Positions 48,814 through 58,484 of a stretch of 64,000 bases of DNA are shown here, piece by piece (the first letter of the stretch is position 1; each line of letters starts with the position of its first letter). This stretch comes from Buchnera aphidicola (Cinara curvipes) (GTDB lineage Bacteria; Pseudomonadota; Gammaproteobacteria; Enterobacterales; Enterobacteriaceae). The notes below the pieces were generated by a model that was given only the letters and a program-made list of their open reading frames with translations, did not search any database and was not told the DNA's origin. The stretch lies in NCBI RefSeq assembly GCF_900698915.1, contig NZ_LR217710.1, positions 1 through 64,000 of the forward strand, given 5' to 3'. The position numbers and the translations under genes are program-made.

Positions 48814-50232
48814 ATGAAAATTAAAACTAGATTTTCTCCTAGCCCAACTGGGTTGTTACATATTGGTGGTTTGCGAACAGCTTTATATTCATGGTTGTTT
48901 GCACGTAAAAATAATGGAACATTTATTTTGCGTATTGAAGATACTGATATAAAAAGAGTAAATAATAATTCTATTAAAGATATTTTGTATGTGTTAAATT
49001 ATTTAGGTTTATTTTGGGATAAAGAGCCTGTTTATCAAAGTAGTCGATTAAAGATATATAAAGATATAATATCATCTATGTTAAAAAATAATATTGCATA
49101 TAAATGTTATTGTTCACAAGAGCGATTAGATGGATTAAGAAAAAATCAAATTTTAAATAAACAAAAACCAAAATATGATAGAAAATGTAGATACAAAAAT
49201 TCCTGTGTTAAAAAATTTAATATTCCATATGTTGTTCGATTTAAAAATCCTATTTCTGGATTAGTTAAATTTACAGATATGATTCGAGGAGAAATATGTA
49301 CTTCTAATGAAGAATTAGATGATTTAATTATTCAGAGATCTAATGGTATGCCAACATACAATTTTTGTGTAGTTATTGATGATTGGAAAATGAATATAAC
49401 ACATATTATTAGAGGTGAGGATCATATTAACAATACTCCTAGACAAATTAATTTATTAAATGCTTTAAATGCAAGAATTCCAGTTTATGCTCATGTGTCA
49501 ATGATTTTGGATTCTCAAGGAAAAAAATTATCTAAAAGAAATCATGTAATGAGTGTTAGTAATTATATTAATAAAGGCTTCATACCAGAAGCGATATTAA
49601 ATTATGTTTTACGATTAGGATGGTCTTATAAAGATAAAGAGATCTTTACAATTAATGAAATGAAAAATTTATTTAATTTACAATCTCTTAGTAAGTCTCC
49701 TAGCATTATAAATGATAAAAAACTTTTATGGTTAAATCATTACCATTTAAATAATCTTCCTCTTGAAAAAGTATATCAGTATTTTATTATGTATGCTCAA
49801 ATAAAAAAAATTTTTTTAGATAAAAATATTGATATAAAAGGTTTAATAAAAGATTTTTTATGTCATCATAAAACTTTACATGAATTTGCTTTATCATATT
49901 GTTATTTTTATCAAGATATTGATTTATCAAAAATACTTGATATTCATATATATTGTAATATTTTTAATCTAAAAATATTAAAATTTTTATATAAAAAATT
50001 TTTTTTATTAACTCAATGGAGTGTATCAAATATTCTTTTGTTAATAAAAGAATCTGCATTAAAATTTAAAGTATGTTTTAAAGATATAGCAGTTTTAATT
50101 AGAATTAGTATTGCAGGAAAAAAAGATACACCAAATATTTCTTCTGTAATTTTATATATTGGAAAGAATACATTTTTATCTAGAATAAAAAATTTAATAA
50201 AATATATAAAATTACAAATATTAGAGAAATAA
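48814..50232 (+). CDS. gltX: Glutamyl-tRNA synthetase
   Basis: Charges tRNA-Glu. The ATG at 48814 gives KIKTRFSPSPTGLLHIGG, matching the E. coli start; an in-frame TTG 12 bases upstream is less likely. It has 472 residues (471 in E. coli). The HIGH-type motif is HIGG and the KMSKS-type motif is KKLSKRNHVMSV. The C-terminal anticodon-binding domain is more AT-driven. It is divergent from the Val-Lys tRNA pair, as in E. coli. Confidence 0.97.
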   Translation: MKIKTRFSPSPTGLLHIGGLRTALYSWLFARKNNGTFILRIEDTDIKRVNNNSIKDILYVLNYLGLFWDKEPVYQSSRLKIYKDIISSMLKNNIAYKCYCSQERLDGLRKNQILNKQKPKYDRKCRYKNSCVKKFNIPYVVRFKNPISGLVKFTDMIRGEICTSNEELDDLIIQRSNGMPTYNFCVVIDDWKMNITHIIRGEDHINNTPRQINLLNALNARIPVYAHVSMILDSQGKKLSKRNHVMSVSNYINKGFIPEAILNYVLRLGWSYKDKEIFTINEMKNLFNLQSLSKSPSIINDKKLLWLNHYHLNNLPLEKVYQYFIMYAQIKKIFLDKNIDIKGLIKDFLCHHKTLHEFALSYCYFYQDIDLSKILDIHIYCNIFNLKILKFLYKKFFLLTQWSVSNILLLIKESALKFKVCFKDIAVLIRISIAGKKDTPNISSVILYIGKNTFLSRIKNLIKYIKLQILEK

Positions 50233-50484
50233 ATATTTATTTATAAATAAATAATAATCTTTATTATTGTATAAATAAATATAACAAATATTAAAAATAA
50301 TATTTTTTAAGAATATATATTATATGTTTATATATCAAATAATTATTAGTATAATAATATTTTCATTATATTTAATGATATTAAACATATAATATATAAA
50401 AAGTATTATAAATAATACAAATTATATTTACAATTTTTTAATATAATATTTTATTGAGTATAGTTAATTATTTTTTAAATAAAA

Positions 50485-50766
50485 TTAAACTGGCATGTTC
50501 ATTATTTCTTCATATGTTTTTATTATTTTATTATTAATTTGTATCAATATATCTATTTGTTTTTTTTTAAGTTCTGTTTCTTTGATATTTACTTCTTTAT
50601 TAGAGATAATTTTATTATTTTTTTTTTGTATATTATTTTTAATATAAACTGGTTTTTTTAATATATTGTTGAATATTTTTATAAATTTTTTATTTTTCTT
50701 TTTATTTTCTATTTTTATAGGTTCTAGAAATTTAATAATTTTTTTTTGAATATGATTTATTTTCAT
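50485..50766 (-). CDS. fliE: Flagellar hook-basal body protein FliE
   Basis: Junction protein between MS ring and rod. It has 93 residues (104 in E. coli), very Lys/Asn/Ile-rich. The C-terminal part (NNKIIKTYEEIMNMPV) matches the family ending (VQAYQEVMSMQV type). It is divergent from fliF, exactly as in the E. coli fliE/fliFGHIJK arrangement, which supports the call despite weak sequence conservation. Confidence 0.85.
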   Translation of the reverse strand: MKINHIQKKIIKFLEPIKIENKKKNKKFIKIFNNILKKPVYIKNNIQKKNNKIISNKEVNIKETELKKKQIDILIQINNKIIKTYEEIMNMPV

Positions 50767-50925
50767 AATATTTTTCCTATTTTAATATCTTATATTATAT
50801 AATATAATTTTTATATTATTAATATAATAACATACTTAAATTTTTTATATAATCAAAAATATTTTTTTAAAATATAATTCTTAATAAATTATGTATTATA
50901 TCATAATTATTTTGAGGGAAAAATT

Positions 50926-52452
50926 ATGAATATTATTAATATGTTTTTTTTAAACATTAAAAAAAAATGGAATAATTTTTTAATTTATATATTGAATCAA
51001 ATAAAACTTGTTATTTTTATTCTATTTTTTATTTTTTTTGTTTCTTTTTCTTTTTTTTTATGGTCTAAAAAAGTTAATTATGTAGTATTATATACTAATC
51101 TTTCGGATGCAGATGGTAGATGGGTTATATCTAAATTAAAGAATATGCATATTTCATATCGTTTTTGTAATTTTTCTAGAACATTATTAGTACCTGAAAA
51201 CAAGTTGAATGAATTACGTTTTTCTTTAGTTAATAATAATATTTTAAAAAAAAATTATGGTTTTGAATTATTAGATAAAGAAAAATTAGGTATTAGTCAA
51301 TTTCATGAACGTATTAATTATCATCGAGGATTAGAAGGTGAATTATCTAAAACTCTAGAACATATTTTTCCTATTCAACATGCTAGAGTACATCTAGTTT
51401 GTAAGAAAGATACTGATTTTTTTCGAGATGAACAAGTTCCTTCTGCTTCAATAGTTGTAACTTTATTTCCAAATACTAGTTTAAAAAAAGAACAAATAGA
51501 TGCGATTATATTATTAGTTTCTGGTAGTGTTCCTAATTTATCTACGGATAATATTGTTTTAGTTAATCATTTTGGAAGTATTTTAAATAAATTTAATTTA
51601 AATAATACTAAATTTTTTAATAATAATCAGTATAAAAATATTAATATATTAGAAGAGTATTATTGTGATTGTATTAATAAAATTTTAATTCCAATATATG
51701 GATTAAAAAATTTTGTTGTACATGTCAAAGTAAATGAAAACAATAAAAATATTTCTATAGATGAGCCTAAAAAACAAAAAATACATTTAATTAATCCTAA
51801 ATCACAACAACCAATAAATAATATTTTAGATATTTTGTCATGTAAAAATAATTATTTTTTTAATTTAGAAAATAAAATATTAGATTCTAATACAGTATTC
51901 ACAAATAATAATATTTCTCTTTTAGGATTTAAAGAATCAGATATTAAAAATTTAACTGTAACAATATTAATAAATTATAAAGAAAATAGTTCAGGTGTGT
52001 TGTTACCTTTATCTAAAAAAGAATTACAAGATATAGAAAATACAATTAAATTGGTAATAAATTTTTCTAGCGAAAGAGGTGATCATATTCATATGATGAA
52101 TTATTTATTCTCTGATTCATCTAGTACTGTTAATTTTAATGAAATTTCTATACATAATAATTTTAATCAATATTATAAAATATATATTTTTTTTGGAATA
52201 TTAATTATTTTTTTATTTTTTTGTTTTCTATTTATTAAAGATAGATTAATTAATAAAAAAAAATTTTTTTCAAATTTAACAAATAATTTTAATAAACATA
52301 AAAAAAGTCATTCGGTAGAATGTATAAATAAATCTGATCTTAATAAATTAGATGATATAAATAAAAATGATTTTTTTGTAAAAAAGGATTTTCTTCAAAA
52401 AAACCCAAAAATTATTGAACAAATTATACGTTATTGGATAAAAAAGAAATGA
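50926..52452 (+). CDS. fliF: Flagellar MS-ring protein FliF
   Basis: Forms the membrane ring that houses the export gate. It has 508 residues (about 550 in E. coli). There is an N-terminal membrane segment (residues 27-47), then VVLYTNLSDADGRWVISKLK, the ring-building motifs GFELLDKEKLGISQFHERINYHRGLEGELSKT and ARVHLVCKKDTDFFRDEQVPSASIVVTL. A second membrane segment (about 418-440) precedes the C-terminal FliG-binding tail IIEQIIRYWIKKK. The periplasmic linker is shortened. Its last bases overlap fliG by ATGA. Confidence 0.96.
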   Translation: MNIINMFFLNIKKKWNNFLIYILNQIKLVIFILFFIFFVSFSFFLWSKKVNYVVLYTNLSDADGRWVISKLKNMHISYRFCNFSRTLLVPENKLNELRFSLVNNNILKKNYGFELLDKEKLGISQFHERINYHRGLEGELSKTLEHIFPIQHARVHLVCKKDTDFFRDEQVPSASIVVTLFPNTSLKKEQIDAIILLVSGSVPNLSTDNIVLVNHFGSILNKFNLNNTKFFNNNQYKNINILEEYYCDCINKILIPIYGLKNFVVHVKVNENNKNISIDEPKKQKIHLINPKSQQPINNILDILSCKNNYFFNLENKILDSNTVFTNNNISLLGFKESDIKNLTVTILINYKENSSGVLLPLSKKELQDIENTIKLVINFSSERGDHIHMMNYLFSDSSSTVNFNEISIHNNFNQYYKIYIFFGILIIFLFFCFLFIKDRLINKKKFFSNLTNNFNKHKKSHSVECINKSDLNKLDDINKNDFFVKKDFLQKNPKIIEQIIRYWIKKK

Positions 52453-53429
52453 TGCATTTAAATGGTATACAAAAAAGTGCTTTATTGCTAATATCTATGG
52501 ATATAGAAGATTCAGTAAGGGTTTTGAAATATTTTACTGAACTAGAAATTAAGAAATTTATTGATACTATAATATCTTTTGATATAAAAATTATAAAATA
52601 TTCTGATATTGTCATTTATGAATTTTATGATGTATTAAAAAAAAATAAAATTTTTAATTTTGATTTAAGAACATATTTATTAAAAATTTTAGAAAAAACT
52701 ATGAATACTGATAAAGCTTATAAATTATTAAAGGATAGTCTAATTAAAAATTCTTTTTTAAAAAATATTTCTGATTTAGAAAAATTAGGTTCAAAAAATA
52801 TTTTTATATTAATAAAAAAAGAAAATTTAAATATTATTTCATCTTTATTAATGTATACAAACACTAATTTATCTATACGAATATTATCATTTTTTGATAC
52901 AAAAACAAGATTAGATATTTTAATAAAAATGATTAATTTTTCAGGTTTGAATCGTTTTGGATTTGTTGAATTAAATAAAATAATTAATTTTTGGTTAAAT
53001 ACACATAAAATTTTTATTTTAGAAGAAGAAAGAATTAATAAAATAATAAATATTATATCTTTTTTTAAAAAAAAAAATATAATTCAATTAGTAAAAAAAA
53101 TAAATACTCCGTATATAAATATTTTAAATAAAATAATTAGTAAATATTTTAAGTTTGAAAATATAATAAATATTGAAGATAGTAGTATTAAATTTATTAT
53201 AAATAATACGGATATAGATAATTTATGTATTGTTTTGCACAATACAGATTGTGCTATAAAAGATAAGTTTATTTCTAATATGTCACATAAAAAATATGAA
53301 TATTTTAAAAAAAATTTCTTTAAAAAAAAATTAATTTCTTTTGAAACAATATGTTTAAAAAAAAATTTATTATTAAGAAATATTAAAAATTTTATAAAAG
53401 ATAATAAAATTATTATAAAAGAAAAATAG
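52449..53429 (+). CDS. fliG: Flagellar rotor-switch protein FliG (torque residues not conserved)
   Basis: Sits on the FliF tail. The start chosen is the ATG overlapping the fliF stop (ATGA), giving MMHLNGIQKSALLLISM like E. coli; an in-frame TTG 15 bases upstream is possible. It has 326 residues (331 in E. coli). The N-terminal FliF-binding domain is the best conserved part. In the C-terminal motor domain, SQRAADILRDDLANRGPVR of E. coli aligns to SHKKYEYFKKNFFKKKLIS. The charged residues that interact with MotA (Lys264, Arg281, Asp288, Asp289, Arg297 in E. coli) are not kept. This fits a structural, non-rotating role. Confidence 0.93.
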   Translation: MMHLNGIQKSALLLISMDIEDSVRVLKYFTELEIKKFIDTIISFDIKIIKYSDIVIYEFYDVLKKNKIFNFDLRTYLLKILEKTMNTDKAYKLLKDSLIKNSFLKNISDLEKLGSKNIFILIKKENLNIISSLLMYTNTNLSIRILSFFDTKTRLDILIKMINFSGLNRFGFVELNKIINFWLNTHKIFILEEERINKIINIISFFKKKNIIQLVKKINTPYINILNKIISKYFKFENIINIEDSSIKFIINNTDIDNLCIVLHNTDCAIKDKFISNMSHKKYEYFKKNFFKKKLISFETICLKKNLLLRNIKNFIKDNKIIIKEK

Positions 53430-53439
53430 GTTGTAGTAT

Positions 53440-54123
53440 ATGAAAAATATTTCAAAAGATAATTTATGGAAAAGATGGAAACCTAAAAATTTAAATAAAA
53501 AACTGGATTTAGTATCTACTTCTAATTCTATTAAATACAAAAATATTTCGTTTGTTAAAATTACTAAAAAAAAAGATAATAATGCATCTTGTTCTGATAT
53601 ATATCAAAAAAATTATAAAAATGGATTAACTGAAGGATATAAAAGAGGATATATAGATGGATGGTTACAAGGGTGTTCTTTTTCAAATAATTACTTTTTA
53701 GAGAGTAAAGATAAATGTATAGAGATGAAATATGCAGATTTATTAAATAAGTTTCGTATTGCTATATATCAATTTAATAATAATTTTTCAAAACGTTTAA
53801 TAAGAATTGTATTACATATATCAAAAATTTTAGTAGATGATATTTTTTTAGTTAATAAAAACTATATAATAAAAAAAATTGATAAATTAATTAAAACATC
53901 ACATTATATTTTTAATAAATTACAGCTACATGTTCATCCAGATAATTATAATTTAATAATAAAAAGATTTGGAGTATTAATGAATACATATGGATGGATA
54001 GTTATTAAAAATAAAAAAATGAATATTAATGATTACCGAATTATTACTTCAGAAGGAGAAATAAATGCTTCAATTCAATCTTTTTGGGATAGGATTTATA
54101 GATCAGCTAATTTATTGGATTAA
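53440..54123 (+). CDS. fliH: Flagellar export ATPase regulator FliH
   Basis: Binds FliI and links it to the export gate. It has 227 residues (228 in E. coli). The tryptophan-bearing N terminus (NLWKRWKPKNL) resembles the gate/C-ring-binding end of E. coli FliH. A glycine-repeat helix (NGLTEGYKRGYIDGWLQGCSF, GxxxG type) follows, and the C-terminal domain contains LHVHPDNYNLI and ITSEGEINASIQSFWDRI. It is tightly packed between fliG and fliI. Confidence 0.94.
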   Translation: MKNISKDNLWKRWKPKNLNKKLDLVSTSNSIKYKNISFVKITKKKDNNASCSDIYQKNYKNGLTEGYKRGYIDGWLQGCSFSNNYFLESKDKCIEMKYADLLNKFRIAIYQFNNNFSKRLIRIVLHISKILVDDIFLVNKNYIIKKIDKLIKTSHYIFNKLQLHVHPDNYNLIIKRFGVLMNTYGWIVIKNKKMNINDYRIITSEGEINASIQSFWDRIYRSANLLD

Positions 54124-54128
54124 TAAAT

Positions 54129-55505
54129 ATGAATGATGTATTGAATAAATGGTTTAATAAAATTGATAAATTTGAAAAAAATATATCAATTTTTTCTTAC
54201 GAGTTATTTTTTGGTCGAGTGGTAAGTGTAAATAATTTAATTATTGAAGCTACTGGTATATATTTACCCGTAGGAAATTTTTGTTGGGTAGAACGTATAT
54301 ATAATAATAAATTATCTACTGTTTTATGTAAAATACTAGGTTTTAAAGAAAAAATAGTTTTTTTAATACCCATCTATAGATTAGATGGTATTTTTCCGGG
54401 AGCAAAAGTTTTTTCACAGTCTTCATCTCAGAAACAAATAAACTCACATTTAAAATTTCCTTTTGGATTTGAATTACTTGGAAGAGTACTCGATGGATTT
54501 GGTAATCCTTTAGACAATTTAGGTAATATTAAATCAAAAAAAATGTTATTTAATTTTTTTAAACCATCTATTAATCCATTAAAAAGAACTTTAATTACAG
54601 AAATTTTAGATACTGGTGTTCGTGCTATTAATAGTTTATTAACTGTTGGTAGAGGTCAAAGGATGGGTATATTTTCTCAAGCTGGAATTGGAAAAAGTAT
54701 GCTTCTTGGTATGATATCTAGATATACTAATGCAGATATAATTATTATTTCTTTAGTTGGAGAAAGAGGAAGGGAAGTAAGGGAGTTTATTAATAATATA
54801 TTAGGAATTGAAAGTTTAAAAAAATCAGTTGTTATTGTATCTCCAGCAGATGTTTCTCCAATGTTTAAGATTCAATCTGTTCAATATGCTACATCTATTG
54901 CAGAATATTTTTGTAAAAAAAATAATCATGTATTACTAATAGTAGACTCACTTACACGGTATGCTATGGCTTATAGAGAAATATCAAATTCTATGAATGA
55001 AGCACCAGTTTTAAAAGGTTATCCAGCTTCTATTTTTTCAAACATTCCATATTTGATTGAACGAACAGGTAATATTAATAGTGAAGGATTTGGTTCAATT
55101 ACTTCTTTTTATACTGTTTTAACTGAAGGTGATGAATATAATGATCCTATATTAGATATAGCAAAATCTGTTTTAGATGGTCATATTATTTTATCAGATT
55201 TTTTATCAAAATCTGGTCATTACCCATCTATTGATATTGAAAAGTCAATTAGTAGATCTATGCATTCCATTGTTAATCATGATCATCAAAAAAAATCTAT
55301 TTATATTAAAAAATTAATTTCATGTTATTATTATCATCGCGATGTAATTAATTTGGGTATTTATTCTAAAGGAAACAATAAATTATTAGATGATTCAATT
55401 AAGATATGGCCTTTTTTAGAAAAATTTTTACAACAAAATTTTTTAGAATGTTGTACATATGATCAATCTATTTTAGAATTAACAGAATTGTTAAAAATAA
55501 TTTAA
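54129..55505 (+). CDS. fliI: Flagellum-specific export ATPase FliI
   Basis: F1-beta-like ATPase of the type III export apparatus. It has 458 residues (457 in E. coli). Walker A is FSQAGIGKSMLLGM. It has ISLVGERGREVREF, Walker B HVLLIVDSLTRYAMAYRE, GYPASIFSNIPYLIERTG, and LTEGDEYNDPILDIAKSVLDGHIILS. It is the best conserved protein of the fli cluster, indicating that selection on export continues. Confidence 0.97.
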   Translation: MNDVLNKWFNKIDKFEKNISIFSYELFFGRVVSVNNLIIEATGIYLPVGNFCWVERIYNNKLSTVLCKILGFKEKIVFLIPIYRLDGIFPGAKVFSQSSSQKQINSHLKFPFGFELLGRVLDGFGNPLDNLGNIKSKKMLFNFFKPSINPLKRTLITEILDTGVRAINSLLTVGRGQRMGIFSQAGIGKSMLLGMISRYTNADIIIISLVGERGREVREFINNILGIESLKKSVVIVSPADVSPMFKIQSVQYATSIAEYFCKKNNHVLLIVDSLTRYAMAYREISNSMNEAPVLKGYPASIFSNIPYLIERTGNINSEGFGSITSFYTVLTEGDEYNDPILDIAKSVLDGHIILSDFLSKSGHYPSIDIEKSISRSMHSIVNHDHQKKSIYIKKLISCYYYHRDVINLGIYSKGNNKLLDDSIKIWPFLEKFLQQNFLECCTYDQSILELTELLKII

Positions 55506-55524
55506 TATATTCAAGGTAATGCAT

Positions 55525-55982
55525 ATGAAATTCAATCTTTCTCATATATATATTTTAAAAAAAAAATAGAATTAGATATAAAAAAAAATATTTACTCTAT
55601 GGAAAGTTATAAGAACAAAAAAATAGAAATAAAAAGATATTTATTACAATTAAAGAAATATCAAGATCAATATAATTTGTTTTTGTATAAAAAGTTTATT
55701 TATGGTGCTTTACAGTATATAATTAAGCTATATATAAAATTTTTATCAATGTTACAAAAATTAATTATACAACAAAAGACTTTAATGGGTTATTTAAGAA
55801 AAAAAATTAAAGAAAAGTTTTTAATATATAAAAAATTATATTCTAATTTAGAACAATGGAAAAAATTGGAAATACGTTTAAAAAATTATAAAAAAAAACA
55901 AAAAAGAATAGTAGAACAACGTGAAGATAATATTATATGTTTGAATATTTATAATTATTTTTTATATAATCAAAAAAAATAA
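55525..55982 (+). CDS. fliJ: Flagellar export chaperone FliJ, frame broken at an A10 tract near the start
   Basis: Small coiled-coil protein of the FliHIJ complex. The AAGG site (55513-55516) and ATG at 55525 read Met-Lys-Phe-Asn-Leu-Ser-His-Ile-Tyr-Ile-Leu-Lys-Lys-Lys and then TAG at 55567-55569. The stop comes right after ten A (55557-55566). One additional A joins this frame to the long one, giving LKKKIELDIKKNIYSMES; the joined protein aligns to E. coli FliJ LKDLAEKEVEDAARLLGEM and on to YQDQY (YQNEY in E. coli) and WKKLEIR (WQTLQER). The long frame alone (ATG at 55599, 127 residues) would lack the N-terminal helix. fliK, next in E. coli and other Buchnera, is absent. Slippage-dependent expression is likely. 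Confidence 0.85.
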
Positions 55983-56035
55983 TTTATGTTTACGTATTTA
56001 ATGAAATCATTTATTAATTTATATGTGAAAATAAT

Positions 56036-56746
56036 ATGTTATTGAAAAAATATATACCAGCTTATATTTATATACAAAATAGAAAGTCATATATTATATC
56101 CTTAAAATCTGACTATTTATTTACAAATATAGATAAGAAATTATTGAATCGTATTAATTTTTTAAATTTTATTTTAAAAAGAAATAAATCTTTTTATAAA
56201 AATTTTTTTTATGATTTTTGTTATTTATTCAAGAAAAAATTTGAAAAATTTTTTTCTTCTTATGTTAATTTAAAATTCTTAGATAGTTATATTGAGTATA
56301 ATAAAAAAAATGTTAATTTTAAACATTTTAATTATAAAGGAAAACAGTTTTCTTTAAATAATTATACTGATAGGTGTTTATTGCTCTTAAAAAATAATTT
56401 TTTTTCTATTTTTATGAATTATTTTTTTGGTAATTTTACATCTGATTTATATGAAAGTGATAAAAAATTAAATTTAAATAAAAATGAAATTAAAATTTTA
56501 AATATTTTATTTGAAAGAATTTTTGTAATTTTAAATAAAACTTTTTTAAAAAATATTAAAACATTTGTTATTAATAATTTTAAATATATAAAAATAAATA
56601 AATTTTTATATAATCATTTTTTTAATATATCTTATGTGTGTTTTATTTTTAAAATAAATTTAAATACAGTAATTAGTATATTAAAGATTTATATACCAAT
56701 TAATATTATAGAACAATTTAAATATTCAAATATTTTAAAAATTTAA
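56036..56746 (+). CDS. fliM: Flagellar C-ring protein FliM, truncated
   Basis: 236 residues against about 334 in E. coli. The middle domain is recognisable (MNYFFGNFTSDLYESD for LFGGDGRF..., then KNEIKILNILFERIFVILNKTF, INKFLYNHFF, FKINLNTVISILKIYIPINIIEQF). The N-terminal CheY-binding EIDALL motif and the C-terminal FliN-like SPOA domain are both missing. The frame is open and AT-driven. By position (between fliJ and fliN) and pattern this is fliM, probably decaying or reduced to a FliG-binding scaffold. fliK should precede it and is not found. Confidence 0.75.
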   Translation: MLLKKYIPAYIYIQNRKSYIISLKSDYLFTNIDKKLLNRINFLNFILKRNKSFYKNFFYDFCYLFKKKFEKFFSSYVNLKFLDSYIEYNKKNVNFKHFNYKGKQFSLNNYTDRCLLLLKNNFFSIFMNYFFGNFTSDLYESDKKLNLNKNEIKILNILFERIFVILNKTFLKNIKTFVINNFKYIKINKFLYNHFFNISYVCFIFKINLNTVISILKIYIPINIIEQFKYSNILKI

Positions 56747-56875
56747 AATTTTTAATAGAATATATAAATATATTTATTAATATTTAAAATAATTTTCTTG
56801 TATTAATTGAGATATTATATATATAATGTTTAGATTATATAAATATTTAAATTCACTTATATTGAGAATAATATT

Positions 56876-57262
56876 ATGAATAAAAAAAATGAAAAATTTG
56901 AAAAAGATAATTTACAGTCAATATCAAGTAAAGTAAACTTAGATAATAATTTAAATAATACATATAACGATAGTTTAAAAAAAAAAAAAATAGAAAATAT
57001 AAATTTTAATAAAAAAATTATTAATGATGTATTTGAATATAAAAAATCAATTATATCAATCCCAGTTTCTGTTACTATAGAACTAGGTAAAAAAAAAATT
57101 ACTATTAAAGAGTTATTGAAATTATCAACAGGTTCTATTCTAGAGCTAGAAGATAAAGTAGATGAACCATTAAATATATTTGTAAATAAAAATCTTGTTG
57201 CTTTAGGAGAATTAGTTGTTCATAATAAAAAATATGGTGTTCGAATAATAAAATTATTATGA
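56876..57262 (+). CDS. fliN: Flagellar C-ring protein FliN
   Basis: 128 residues (137 in E. coli). The N-terminal 55 residues are low-complexity Lys/Asn-rich and include a run of 14 A (56977-56990), in frame. The C-terminal SPOA domain is well kept: ISIPVSVTIELGKKKITIKELLKLSTGSILELEDKVDEPLNIFVN, then LGELVVHNKKYGVRI. FliN docks FliH for export as well as forming the C ring, which may explain why it outlasts intact FliM. Confidence 0.95.
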   Translation: MNKKNEKFEKDNLQSISSKVNLDNNLNNTYNDSLKKKKIENINFNKKIINDVFEYKKSIISIPVSVTIELGKKKITIKELLKLSTGSILELEDKVDEPLNIFVNKNLVALGELVVHNKKYGVRIIKLL

Positions 57263-57302
57263 AATTGATTTTAAAAAATTATTTTAATAATATGGACATT
57301 TT

Positions 57303-57707
57303 ATGGAATTGTATAGTTATATTCAACTTAGTGAGAAATTTGATATAAAATATAAAATATGGAATCAGTATAATTATTTAATTAATTTAGGAAGAAAATA
57401 TATTTATTTTTTTTTATTTCTATCAATATTATTTTTATTGATAACAAAATTTAAATTTTTTTTTAGGAAAAATAATAATTTTAATAAAATGTATATTGTT
57501 GATAAAATTTATTTAAGTCCTACGCAATATATTTGTATATTATATGTTAATAATACTAAATTTTTATTAGGCGTGACTGTAAATTCGATTAATTTAATAA
57601 AAGAATTACCTAAAAATAAAATATATTTTGTAAAAGAAAAAAAAGAATATTCATTTTATTCTATTTTATTAAATAAATTTCGACAATTTTTTAATTGGTT
57701 TAAATAA
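57303..57707 (+). CDS. fliO: Flagellar biosynthesis protein FliO
   Basis: Assembly factor for the FliP pore. It has 134 residues. A single membrane segment lies at about 33-52, followed by the typical cytoplasmic beta-domain: VDKIYLSPTQYICILYVNNTKFLLGVTVNSINLI. It lies between fliN and fliP, as in E. coli. Confidence 0.9.
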   Translation: MELYSYIQLSEKFDIKYKIWNQYNYLINLGRKYIYFFLFLSILFLLITKFKFFFRKNNNFNKMYIVDKIYLSPTQYICILYVNNTKFLLGVTVNSINLIKELPKNKIYFVKEKKEYSFYSILLNKFRQFFNWFK

Positions 57708-57714
57708 GGTGAAA

Positions 57715-58449
57715 ATGATGGTTTTTCATAAAAAATTTTTTTTATCTATTATTCCTGTATTTTTATTAGAAAATATATCTAATGATGTAGTGCATAATAT
57801 AATTTCTAATGGATCTGATATATTAAATCTATCTATCCAATCTTCATTAATATTTACTTTACTTAGCTTTTTTCCTGCTGTTTTGTTAATGATGACGTGT
57901 TTTACTCGTATTATTATTGTTTTTAGTTTATTAAGAAGTGCCATAGGAACTCCATATTCTCCTCCTAATCAAGTATTAATTGGATTGTCTTTATTTTTAA
58001 CACTTTTTATTATGTTTCCAATATTAGATAAAATTTATAATAAAGCAATTATTCCTTTATATAAAAATGAGATTAATATTGATACTGCTGTAGATAATAT
58101 TACAAAACCTTTATGTCAGTTTATGTTAAAACAAACAAGAAAATCTGATATTTCTGTGTTTTTGGATTTAGCTAAAATTTCTTTATCTAGTAATAAAGAT
58201 AATATTCCTATTCAAGTTTTATTGCCTGCATTTATAATTAGTGAATTAAAAACTGCTTTTCAAATTGGTTTTATGATTTTTTTACCATTTTTAATTATTG
58301 ATCTTGTTGTTGCGAGTATTTTGATGTCTTTAGGAATGATGATGGTACCGCCTTCTACTATTTCTTTACCATTAAAATTAATATTATTTGTTTTATCAGA
58401 TGGTTGGAAATTATTAATATTATCTCTTTCAAAAAGTTTTTTTATATAA
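57715..58449 (+). CDS. fliP: Flagellar export gate protein FliP
   Basis: Main subunit of the FliPQR pore. The ATG at 57715 (or 57718) is preceded by AAGGTG overlapping the end of fliO; the GTG at 57709 is also in frame. It has about 245 residues (245 in E. coli). It has an N-terminal signal-like segment, FFPAVLLMMTCFTRIIIVFSLLRSAIGT with PPNQVLIGLSLFLT, the C-terminal LLPAFIISELKTAFQIGFMIFLPFLIIDLVVASILMSLGMMMVPP, and DGWKLL. Very well conserved. Confidence 0.97.
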   Translation: MMVFHKKFFLSIIPVFLLENISNDVVHNIISNGSDILNLSIQSSLIFTLLSFFPAVLLMMTCFTRIIIVFSLLRSAIGTPYSPPNQVLIGLSLFLTLFIMFPILDKIYNKAIIPLYKNEINIDTAVDNITKPLCQFMLKQTRKSDISVFLDLAKISLSSNKDNIPIQVLLPAFIISELKTAFQIGFMIFLPFLIIDLVVASILMSLGMMMVPPSTISLPLKLILFVLSDGWKLLILSLSKSFFI

Positions 58450-58484
58450 ATTTTTTAGATTATTAATTATTATGGATGAATATT

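Noticed and set aside
55525-55569. Separate 14-codon peptide gene before fliJ
   Set aside because: Its residues align with the N terminus of FliJ once one A is added, so it is the first part of fliJ and not a leader peptide.
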